From positions 1 through 14,256 of the forward strand of contig PWGT01000094.1 of NCBI GenBank assembly GCA_003554535.1: DNA of 14,256 nt. Direction: 5' to 3'. How positions within the stretch are numbered: position 1 is the stretch's first letter; each line of letters begins with the position of its first letter. The translations under genes and the position numbers were made by a program. Source of the stretch: Syntrophomonadaceae bacterium (lineage in GTDB: Bacteria; Bacillota_D; Dethiobacteria; DTU022; PWGO01). Of this stretch, positions 1-7,319 are shown one piece after another. The notes under the pieces are model-generated. The model was not told where the DNA came from. It did no database searches and was given only the letters and a program-made list of their open reading frames with translations.

Positions 1-84
1 AACCCCTTTTCATAATTGCCTGAATTGAGGGAATACAGGACTTGTAAACACATTCATATCAACCGGTCATAATGAACTCCAGAG

Positions 85-453
85 CTAATTTTCAGCGCTA
101 AGACTTACTGTAGAAGCCTGGCCCCAGAGCCTTTCCAAATTATAAAATTCCCGTTCTTCGGGTTGAAAGATGTGGACAACCAGATCGCCATAATCCAGCA
201 ATACCCACCTTCCTTCCCGATAGCCTTCAAGTCTGAATAGAGTGAACCCTTCTTTTTCAAGACCTTCCATGAGGTGATCTGCCAAAGTGTGAACCTGCTG
301 CGCTGAAGTTCCTGAACAAATCAGGAAATAATCGGCCAGATATGTCACCTCGCTTACTTCTAAAAGTACGGGGTCCAACCCCTTCTTTTCATTAAGTAGA
401 TTAGTAGCCAGTAAAGCTATCTCCCGGGAAAAACTTTCCTCTTCATTTGACAA
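85..453 (-). CDS. rsfS: ribosome silencing factor RsfS
   Basis: This is a 122-residue RsfS/Iojap protein (DUF143). In the family, RsfS binds L14 on the 50S subunit and blocks joining with 30S, which lowers translation under nutrient limitation. Family signatures are visible: DYFLICSGTS followed by QV and LADHL in the centre, then GRWVLLDYGD, VVHIF and REFYNLERLWG near the end. The frame is open further upstream to a TTG at 471, but that codon overlaps the AGGAGG at 468-463. I therefore place the start at the TTG at 453, nine bases after the AGGAGG, giving a protein beginning MSNEEE. The gene lies 18 bases after yqeK, as is common in Firmicutes, and is probably cotranscribed. The length is normal for the family. 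Function is inferred from family membership and is well supported. Confidence 0.95.
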   Translation of the reverse strand: MSNEEESFSREIALLATNLLNEKKGLDPVLLEVSEVTYLADYFLICSGTSAQQVHTLADHLMEGLEKEGFTLFRLEGYREGRWVLLDYGDLVVHIFQPEEREFYNLERLWGQASTVSLSAEN

Positions 454-471
454 ACAGCCCCACCTCCTCAA

Positions 472-1101
472 TTATTTATTATATTTTATTAGCAATTCGT
501 TTCGCAATGCTACAGTATCTGGATGCAAAAGCCCACCTCTTTCCAAAACCAAACTCAGGGAAGAGTCAGCAACTTGATAAAGAGCCGCTTCCAGGTCCTC
601 AAAAACCAAATGCCTTTTTTTGCGAACGCCAGGATAATTTCGCCCTGGTTCCACAGCATCAGCCAGGTATATTATTTTGTCCAATAGATTCATACCGGGA
701 GCACCAGTAGTATGCAGTCTTATAGCTTGCAGTATGTTCTCGTCAGCGATCCCCACTTCATGTGGCAACAAAGCAGCACCGACAGGGGCATGCAGCAGTT
801 GAGGAGAATGCTTGGTAACTTCATCTAACTCGACACCCAAACTCGAAGCCTTTTGACGCAATTCCTGTTCCGAATAAACTTTTCCATAGTCATGCCACAG
901 GCCAGCCTCGTAAGCAATTCTCTTGTCAGCACCATTCCTTTCAGCCAAGCGGTAGGCCATTCTTGCCACACCCAAACTATGGCGAAACAGTTGACGGTCC
1001 AGTTTTTCCCTCAAAATATTTTTGGCTTTGCGTGTGGGCACCCCGTTTAAGCCTCCACCCATAGACTTATGCTCTATATCCCTATATGCATAATTCGACA
1101 C
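472..1101 (-). CDS. yqeK: YqeK-family HD-domain hydrolase (Ap4A hydrolase)
   Basis: The 209-residue product is an HD-domain phosphohydrolase of the YqeK family; characterised members split diadenosine tetraphosphate symmetrically into two ADP. Metal-ligand positions are intact: H41 in RHSLGVA, H70-D71 in LWHDYGK, H104 in HAPVGA, H130 in LHTTG, and D148 in the IIYLADAVEP signature followed by PGV. The start is a GTG at 1101, with GGAGGAG about 11 bases upstream. It gives an N-terminal extension of roughly 25 residues over typical YqeK proteins. An internal ATG at codon 14 is an alternative but has no obvious Shine-Dalgarno. It sits between the RRM gene and rsfS; the nadD-yqeK-rsfS order is conserved in Firmicutes, apart from the inserted RRM gene. 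The family call is firm. Substrate preference is family knowledge, not seen here. Confidence 0.93.
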   Translation of the reverse strand: MSNYAYRDIEHKSMGGGLNGVPTRKAKNILREKLDRQLFRHSLGVARMAYRLAERNGADKRIAYEAGLWHDYGKVYSEQELRQKASSLGVELDEVTKHSPQLLHAPVGAALLPHEVGIADENILQAIRLHTTGAPGMNLLDKIIYLADAVEPGRNYPGVRKKRHLVFEDLEAALYQVADSSLSLVLERGGLLHPDTVALRNELLIKYNK

Positions 1102-1145
1102 TAAAATTCGTTCTCCTCCATATGCTCAGGAAAGGAGTTGAATAC

Positions 1146-1226
1146 ATGATCTTATTATTAGCAAATGCAAAGGCAAAGGCAAAGGCAAAGGAAGAAGTCT
1201 TCCCTGTGCCGTTCCTTGCAAATTAA
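1146..1226 (+). CDS. possible 26-residue small protein, opposite strand
   Basis: This short plus-strand ORF starts with ATG and ends in TAA. AAAGGAG lies upstream with eight bases between the GGAG and the ATG, a near-ideal Shine-Dalgarno. The predicted peptide has a hydrophobic start (MILLLA), then four Ala-Lys pairs encoded by the hexamer array, then an EEVFPVPF tail. It matches no family I recognise. I see no convincing plus-strand promoter, and it would be the only plus-strand gene in the window, so it may be a chance ORF over a repeat. The hexamer unit is a multiple of three, so repeat-number changes would only add or remove Ala-Lys pairs. Confidence 0.22.
   Translation: MILLLANAKAKAKAKEEVFPVPFLAN
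1161..1190. repeat. tandem hexamer array, GCAAAG x4 plus GCAAAT
   Basis: Five consecutive six-base units are visible on the plus strand: one GCAAAT, then four identical GCAAAG. Read as minus-strand mRNA, this is a pyrimidine-rich CUUUGC repeat in the spacer between the RRM gene and yqeK. It could be a slippage-prone microsatellite, a binding site in RNA, or a set of weak -35-like TTGCCT elements for yqeK. The sequence does not choose between these. Confidence 0.9.
1184..1210 (-). other. RNA stem-loop downstream of the RRM gene
   Basis: In minus-strand RNA, 1210-1199 pairs with 1194-1184 as about 11 base pairs with one bulged C, one G-U pair and a four-base ACUU loop. The 3' arm runs directly into the CUUUGC repeats. 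There is no clean U-run after it, so it is a poor intrinsic terminator. It could be an mRNA 3'-end stabiliser or a structured protein-binding site. Confidence 0.5.
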
Positions 1227-1239
1227 GCTTTTATTACTA

Positions 1240-1488
1240 CTATTCCCTGGGCTTGGCCTCATTTACTACTAGTTCTCGCCCTTCAAGTTCCATGCCTTTA
1301 GCCTGCTCGAGAATACTTTCCGCATCTTCTTCTTTTACTTCCACAAAACCATATCCCTTGGATCTACCAGTAGCTCGCTCGGTGATTATCCGGCAAGCAA
1401 GAACCTCCCCATAACGGGAAAAAAACTGTTGAAGCTCATCTTCCGTGGTGGACCATGGAATATTGCCTACATAAAATGTTTTTACCAT
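1240..1488 (-). CDS. small single-RRM RNA-binding protein
   Basis: The 82-residue protein is essentially one RNA recognition motif. RNP2 is FYVGNI at residues 5-10 with aromatic Y6. RNP1 is KGYGFVEV at residues 44-51 with aromatics Y46 and F48, so the RNA-stacking residues are present. A short charged tail (NEAKPRE) replaces the Gly-rich tail of cyanobacterial Rbp proteins. The frame extends upstream to codons around 1524, but the GGAGGTGAG at about 1506-1498 lies inside that extension, so the ATG at 1488 is the start. By family it should bind single-stranded RNA; targets are unknown. It sits between nadD and yqeK, where Firmicutes usually have no such gene. A candidate promoter lies upstream, so it may be expressed separately from obgE-nadD. 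The RRM call is secure; the role is open. Confidence 0.93.
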   Translation of the reverse strand: MVKTFYVGNIPWSTTEDELQQFFSRYGEVLACRIITERATGRSKGYGFVEVKEEDAESILEQAKGMELEGRELVVNEAKPRE

Positions 1489-1562
1489 AAAAAAGCTCAC
1501 CTCCATGTTATTCAACTGACACATTTATTATGGAAAACCCAATAAGTATTTATACATTCCTG

Positions 1563-1591
1563 TATATATTCCTGAAGAAATAGGCAGGCAA
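1563..1591 (-). promoter_or_regulatory. candidate sigma-A promoter for the RRM gene, with direct repeat
   Basis: On the minus strand, TTGCCT (1591-1586), a 17-base spacer and TATATA (1568-1563) form a moderate sigma-A-like promoter with four of six matches in each box. Transcription would begin near 1556, leaving a leader of about 70 bases. A 7-base direct repeat, ATTCCTG on the plus strand at 1556-1562 and 1568-1574, brackets the -10, spaced 12 bases unit to unit, as a regulator site might. Inferred from sequence only. Confidence 0.4.
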
Positions 1592-1622
1592 AAGTGAAAA
1601 TATAAGCTAAAGCCAAAGCAAG

Positions 1623-3655
<2,033 letters not shown>

Positions 3656-3663
3656 CTAAATTT

Positions 3664-3694
3664 AAAATAAAAGCTGGCTAGAAAACCAGCCAGC
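3664..3694 (-). terminator. intrinsic terminator after rpmA
   Basis: In minus-strand RNA a perfect 7-bp stem, GCUGGCU paired with AGCCAGC, with an 8-base loop is followed directly by UUUUAUUUU. It is 48 bases past the rpmA stop and about 35 bases before the obgE start. It should end the rplU-prp-rpmA transcript or attenuate entry into obgE-nadD. Confidence 0.85.
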
Positions 3695-3695
3695 C

Positions 3696-3716
3696 AATAT
3701 ACTGCAAAAGTATATT
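3696..3716 (-). other. second hairpin abutting the rpmA terminator
   Basis: A perfect 8-bp inverted repeat, AATATACT and AGTATATT, with a 5-base loop lies one base from the terminator stem. It is A/T rich, so weaker than its neighbour. It may protect the rpmA mRNA 3' end after trimming or assist termination. Confidence 0.6.
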
Positions 3717-3742
3717 CAGCACCCTTCCGGATAGAGTTTTGC

Positions 3743-4033
3743 TTAAACTGTTACTTCTTCCGGTTGGATACTAACCTGTTTTTTATTTTTACCCTTGTAC
3801 TCAAAAACTACTCGACCATCAGTTTTGGCAAAAAGGGTATCATCCTTGCCTTTGCCTACATTCTTCCCGGGATAAAATTTGGTTCCCCGTTGACGAATCA
3901 GAATACTGCCGGCACTTACCATTTGGTCGCCATAGCGCTTAACGCCCAGCCTCTTGGCATTACTATCCCTTCCGTTCTTGGAGCTACCAACACCCTTTTT
4001 CTGGGCAAACAACTGTAAATTCATAGCCAACAT
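3743..4033 (-). CDS. rpmA: 50S ribosomal protein L27 (Prp-processed form)
   Basis: The 96-residue L27 precursor begins [10 protein letters not shown] and continues with [14 protein letters not shown], then [15 protein letters not shown] and the basic C-terminal region. L27 lies near the peptidyl-transferase centre of the 50S subunit. Firmicutes L27 carries a short extension ending in LQxFA that the protease Prp removes; here cleavage is expected after A10. P3 is Leu where the usual motif LQFFA has Phe. The frame is open upstream to 4246, but GGAGGTGA lies eight bases before the ATG at 4033, fixing the start. An internal ATG at 4024 is less well placed. Its processing protease is the upstream neighbour. 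An intrinsic terminator follows. Confidence 0.96.
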   Translation of the reverse strand: MLAMNLQLFAQKKGVGSSKNGRDSNAKRLGVKRYGDQMVSAGSILIRQRGTKFYPGKNVGKGKDDTLFAKTDGRVVFEYKGKNKKQVSIQPEEVTV

Positions 4034-4064
4034 CTTATTCACCTCCCAATTAATAAAGACGGAA

Positions 4065-4103
4065 CGCTTCAAATAGACTTTATATAGCCTTAATTTGAAA
4101 GCG
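4065..4103 (-). other. long stem-loop in the prp-rpmA spacer
   Basis: In minus-strand RNA, CGCUUUCAAAU (4103-4093) pairs with AUUUGAAGCG (4074-4065) as ten base pairs with one bulged U. An inner AGGC/GUCU helix continues it, leaving a UAUAUAAA loop. It ends about 19 bases before the rpmA Shine-Dalgarno. Possible roles are an mRNA processing site, regulation of L27 translation, or a mark that splits prp and rpmA expression. I know no family for it. Confidence 0.5.
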
Positions 4104-4116
4104 CAAATTCTCATAT

Positions 4117-4443
4117 TTAAGAATACTTGATTTCCAGATAACCCGGATAATGTCGGGCAGTTTCTTCCATTCCCAGCACCATGGTATCCATTAACACTGC
4201 CGCTTCCCGCTGCTTTTCCCGGGTTAAAGGTTTCTGAAAATGGCATTTCAGATAACCTTCTTCAATTTTTATTTCCGGTTCCAGTTCCAAAACTTTTTGA
4301 AGGCCCAGTGCCGTTGTTTGGGCCAGAATAGAAATTCCTGCACAAACTATGTCTTCTCCGTGGGGGGCAAATGCTGCATGCCCCTCAATTTCAAAACCGC
4401 TTAACAGGCCATCTTCACGTTTATGCAGTATGACTCGTACCAT
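4117..4443 (-). CDS. prp: ribosomal-processing cysteine protease Prp
   Basis: The 108-residue protein is Prp (YsxB family), which removes the N-terminal extension from L27 before or during 50S assembly. The catalytic His is H22 in the IEGHAAFA segment and the catalytic Cys is C34 in EDIVCAGIS, the same positions as in the characterised Staphylococcus aureus enzyme. The start is the ATG at 4443, five bases after the rplU stop, with only a weak Shine-Dalgarno, so translational coupling to rplU is likely. The gene lies between rplU and rpmA in the conserved Firmicutes order, and rpmA carries the expected substrate motif. Length and motif match the family fully. Confidence 0.95.
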   Translation of the reverse strand: MVRVILHKREDGLLSGFEIEGHAAFAPHGEDIVCAGISILAQTTALGLQKVLELEPEIKIEEGYLKCHFQKPLTREKQREAAVLMDTMVLGMEETARHYPGYLEIKYS

Positions 4444-4448
4444 AAATT

Positions 4449-4766
4449 TTAACCATCACAAGCTATCTTTTCAATGCGTACTTGCGTATAAGGCTGACGG
4501 TGACCCATTTTCCGACGATAGCGCTTTTTGGGCTTATACTTGAAAACTGTTAACTTCCGAGACCTTCCTTGCTTCAATACCTTGCCTTTGACCTGGCATC
4601 CTTCCACATAAGGTTGGCCTACTTGTAAGCCATTTCCGTCATCTACTGCCAGAATCTTATCAAAAACTACCTCTTCACCTTCGTCCGCAGATAACTTTTC
4701 TACTTCCAAAGTCTCTCCTTCACCCACACGATACTGCTTGCCGCCACTTTCAACGATTGCGTACAT
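4449..4766 (-). CDS. rplU: 50S ribosomal protein L21
   Basis: The 105-residue L21 binds 23S rRNA in the 50S subunit. It opens with [14 protein letters not shown], typical of the family, and ends with the [19 protein letters not shown] signature. The ATG at 4766 is preceded by AAGGAGG about nine bases upstream. It is the first gene after a strong promoter and an 85-base leader, followed by prp and rpmA in one unit. Confidence 0.98.
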   Translation of the reverse strand: MYAIVESGGKQYRVGEGETLEVEKLSADEGEEVVFDKILAVDDGNGLQVGQPYVEGCQVKGKVLKQGRSRKLTVFKYKPKKRYRRKMGHRQPYTQVRIEKIACDG

Positions 4767-4852
4767 TAATTTTTTCCCTCCTTGTATGAAGGTCGCGCTG
4801 ATAAAGGCAGCTATTTTAGCTTTGAGGAACCTTTCTCAAGCGGACATTGAAC
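4767..4852 (-). promoter_or_regulatory. rplU 5' leader, candidate L21-type autoregulatory RNA
   Basis: The leader from the predicted start near 4852 to the rplU start holds several short helices in minus-strand RNA: CUUGAG with CUCAAAG, a perfect AGCUA-AAA-UAGCU hairpin at 4821-4809, and GCUG with CAGC just before the Shine-Dalgarno. Many Firmicutes carry an L21 leader at this place, thought to bind a ribosomal protein. Position and structure fit, but I could not match the Rfam consensus by eye. Confidence 0.4.
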
Positions 4853-4858
4853 AAGAAG

Positions 4859-4888
4859 ATTCTATCATGGAACACGACAAATTGTCAA
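4859..4888 (-). promoter_or_regulatory. strong sigma-A promoter for rplU-prp-rpmA
   Basis: On the minus strand, a perfect TTGACA (4888-4883), an 18-base spacer and TAGAAT (4864-4859) with an extended TG one base upstream form a near-consensus promoter. The -35 begins one base after the rng stop codon. It separates the ribosomal-protein unit from the rng operon. Confidence 0.85.
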
Positions 4889-4889
4889 C

Positions 4890-6581
4890 TCAAGATAGGA
4901 CCTCCTCAATATCGGCCCGGGCAAAAGTGCGGCTCACTTCTGTAATTTTCACCTTTACTTGCTGACCAACCCAGCCGGCTCCTTCGTTAACATCTATAAC
5001 AAAGCCGTGGTGCCTGGCTATACCATGCCCCGGATATCCAGCATGGGGTTCCTCTATTAAAACTTCCAGAACCTCACCTTCAGAAACCGGCATAGCTAAA
5101 TTATCTATTTCGTCGCGGGTCCCAGCAGCAACCACCTTGTAATCTTCCATATGCACATTATCGTTTCCTCTAATGTAAAGGTACTTACCCGTTTCTTCTT
5201 CCAGGCGCTTCAAATTGCCGCCTCCCGAACCGATGAGCAGAGCAGCTACTTCAGGATGGGCTTCCAGCAACACTGCCTCTGAAGATTTTAAAGGCAACTG
5301 CTTTACTAATTCTTTTTCGATATTAATTCCTACCACTACCGGAGTTAAAACTCGACCATTTCCTTCACAATAAGGACAAGACTGCTGTAAAAAAGCTGCA
5401 AGATCTTTGCGCACCTTTTTACGGGTCATTTCCACCAAGCCAAGATTGGTAAGCCCCAGCACAAAAGTGCGTAGCCGATCATTTTTGGCTGCTTCGTTAA
5501 GCTTATTGAGAACCTGATTACGATGATTTTCATCATACATATCAATAAAATCTACAATTATAATGCCTCCAATATCACGCAATCTTATCTGGCGAGCTAT
5601 TTCTTCAGCAGCCTCCATATTAGTTTTAAATACGGTATCAGCTAAATTTCTTTTCCCCGTATAACGGCCAGTATTTACATCAATAACTGTCAGAGCCTCT
5701 ATCTCATCAATAATCAGATAGCCTCCACACTTCAGCCAAACCTGCTTATCCAAAGCTTTTTGGATGTCTTTTTCAATTTCATAATAATCAAAAATTGGCT
5801 CCTTCTTGTTGTAAAGTTCCACCCGGTTTTTCAATTCCGGCGAGGTGTCGTCCAAAATTTCCATAACCTTTTCATACTCATGTTCATTATCGATAATAAA
5901 AGAATTAACTTCTTCATCAAGCAAATCCCTGGCAACTCGACAAGTAAGGGCCAAATCCTGGTAAAGGACAGATGGAGCCTCACCCTCATAATGGCGTTTA
6001 TGAATTTTTTGCCATAACTTCTGCAAATATTTAAGATCATATTGCAGAATTTCTTCGCTGACAGATTCCGCCACGGTCCTTACAATAATCCCCATTCCCT
6101 CCGGCTTGATGGAACCGGCTAGCTTGCGCAATCTTTCTTTTTCTTCAGAATCCTCTATGCGCCGAGAAACACCTACGTAATCTGCCCCCGGAACCAAAAC
6201 CAGGTAACGCCCCGGTATAGTAACCTGGCTGGTTACCCTGGCCCCCTTGGTTCCAAAGGGCTCTTTAACTACCTGCACCATTATTTCTTCTCCCACCGAA
6301 AGCATGTTTTCAATGGTTTCTCCAGCCAGGGAATGCCCGTCCATCTCATCCCAGGAGGGAAGAGCGTCGTTAACATACAAAAAAGCATTCCGTTCCATTC
6401 CTATGTCCACGAAGGCAGCTTCCATACCAGGTAGAATATTGGCAACAACTCCCTTATAGATGTTCCCCACTACCCGGTGCTGCAAGGGGCGTTCAATATA
6501 AATTTCCACCAGTTTGCCATCTTCAAGCATGGCCACCCTGCTTACCCGGTAATCATAATTTACAATAATATCTTTTTGCAA
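4890..6581 (-). CDS. rng: Rne/Rng family ribonuclease (RNase G)
   Basis: This RNase E/G endoribonuclease acts in rRNA maturation and mRNA decay. From the TTG start at 6581 it is 563 residues. An S1 domain spans about 34-120 (VVGNIYKGVVANILPGMEAAFVDIG). The catalytic DNase-I-like core has metal-binding Asp in VIDVNTG (D301) and VDFIDM (D344). The zinc link is CPYC (C402, C405). After the core come a KH-like stretch (about 440-475, LLIGSGGGNLKRLEEETG) and a TRAM-like tail (about 503-563, VLIEEPH and GIARHHGFVIDV). A GTG at 6593 in frame is possible, but its G is part of the only GGAG, so I prefer the TTG, whose product begins MQKDIIVN like the family. It is 35 bases after the DUF2344 stop. Confidence 0.95.
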   Translation of the reverse strand: MQKDIIVNYDYRVSRVAMLEDGKLVEIYIERPLQHRVVGNIYKGVVANILPGMEAAFVDIGMERNAFLYVNDALPSWDEMDGHSLAGETIENMLSVGEEIMVQVVKEPFGTKGARVTSQVTIPGRYLVLVPGADYVGVSRRIEDSEEKERLRKLAGSIKPEGMGIIVRTVAESVSEEILQYDLKYLQKLWQKIHKRHYEGEAPSVLYQDLALTCRVARDLLDEEVNSFIIDNEHEYEKVMEILDDTSPELKNRVELYNKKEPIFDYYEIEKDIQKALDKQVWLKCGGYLIIDEIEALTVIDVNTGRYTGKRNLADTVFKTNMEAAEEIARQIRLRDIGGIIIVDFIDMYDENHRNQVLNKLNEAAKNDRLRTFVLGLTNLGLVEMTRKKVRKDLAAFLQQSCPYCEGNGRVLTPVVVGINIEKELVKQLPLKSSEAVLLEAHPEVAALLIGSGGGNLKRLEEETGKYLYIRGNDNVHMEDYKVVAAGTRDEIDNLAMPVSEGEVLEVLIEEPHAGYPGHGIARHHGFVIDVNEGAGWVGQQVKVKITEVSRTFARADIEEVLS

Positions 6582-6616
6582 AGCTTTTCTCACTCCAATT
6601 TAACAAATGACTTGAC

Positions 6617-7318
6617 TCAAGCAGGCGTCCAGCCCTGCCCATCTCTTCTGTATAAGGCCACCCTGTTTAACCGTAATTGATAAGGGAGTTGGGGGGAGCC
6701 TAACATCTCTCCCAAAAGATTTACAATCTCGCCCGGGCGTGCTCCTCCCTGCGATCCGGTTTTTAAAAACATCTCCAACTCCAGTTTATTTTTTTCCTCA
6801 CCATCATTATTCTTAAATTCTAACCGGTAAATGAAAGGGCGAATATCAATCTCTCGCCACCCCTTTTTACCTTTTCGGCGCACAGTTATCTCCTCTTTAT
6901 GCTTAATTTTTTCTACCCCATCCCGCACTTTTTCCGGTGAAATGCTGCTCTCCTCAAAAAAAGGGTATACCTGGTAAAGAGCCGCATCGATAACTTGCAT
7001 TAAAGGAGGAGCTTCCTCACTTATCTCTACTGCATCTTCAATCAAAATCCCCCGGGGCAACTGGCGATTAAAATCTTCTACAAAATTTGACGGGGAGATA
7101 TTTTGCTCCAAATAAACTTCTGCCGGCTCCCGTTTAGCAGTTACACCCACTGGCAAAGGGGCCGCAATGCTCAATCGTGGCTGTGGATTGTACCCTTTAG
7201 TATGAGCCAAAGGGGAACCAGCCCGACGCATAGCCCTTTGCAAAAGGCGCATTATATCCAGATGCGATATATATATTAGTTCTTCTCCGCGGGAGAAGTA
7301 AAATTGTAAACGCTGCAA
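6617..7318 (-). CDS. DUF2344 / TIGR03936 radical SAM-linked protein
   Basis: The 233-residue protein belongs to TIGR03936 (DUF2344), which occurs beside or fused to TIGR03960 radical SAM proteins. It opens with LQFYFSRGEELIYISHLDIMRLLQRAMRRAG and carries GYNPQPRLSIAAPLPVGVT, both typical of the family. No enzymatic motif or cofactor site is visible; the function is unknown. The start is a TTG at 7318, one base after the radical SAM stop, with only a weak AGGGGG upstream, so its translation is probably coupled. The stable partnership with the upstream enzyme suggests a common complex or substrate carrier; placement next to rng and ribosomal genes hints at RNA or ribosome work, but that is inference. 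Confidence 0.92.
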   Translation of the reverse strand: MQRLQFYFSRGEELIYISHLDIMRLLQRAMRRAGSPLAHTKGYNPQPRLSIAAPLPVGVTAKREPAEVYLEQNISPSNFVEDFNRQLPRGILIEDAVEISEEAPPLMQVIDAALYQVYPFFEESSISPEKVRDGVEKIKHKEEITVRRKGKKGWREIDIRPFIYRLEFKNNDGEEKNKLELEMFLKTGSQGGARPGEIVNLLGEMLGSPQLPYQLRLNRVALYRRDGQGWTPA

Positions 7319-7319
7319 T

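Noticed and set aside
1..84. Possible start of the next minus-strand gene (leuS often follows rsfS)
   Set aside because: The only ATG near the edge (position 13) has no clear Shine-Dalgarno and only three further codons are visible; no leuS sequence or T-box can be recognised.
4034..4116. Internal promoter TTGCGC-16-TATAAA before rpmA
   Set aside because: It coincides with the arms and loop of the strong stem-loop and the -35 is poor; the pairing explains the sequence better.
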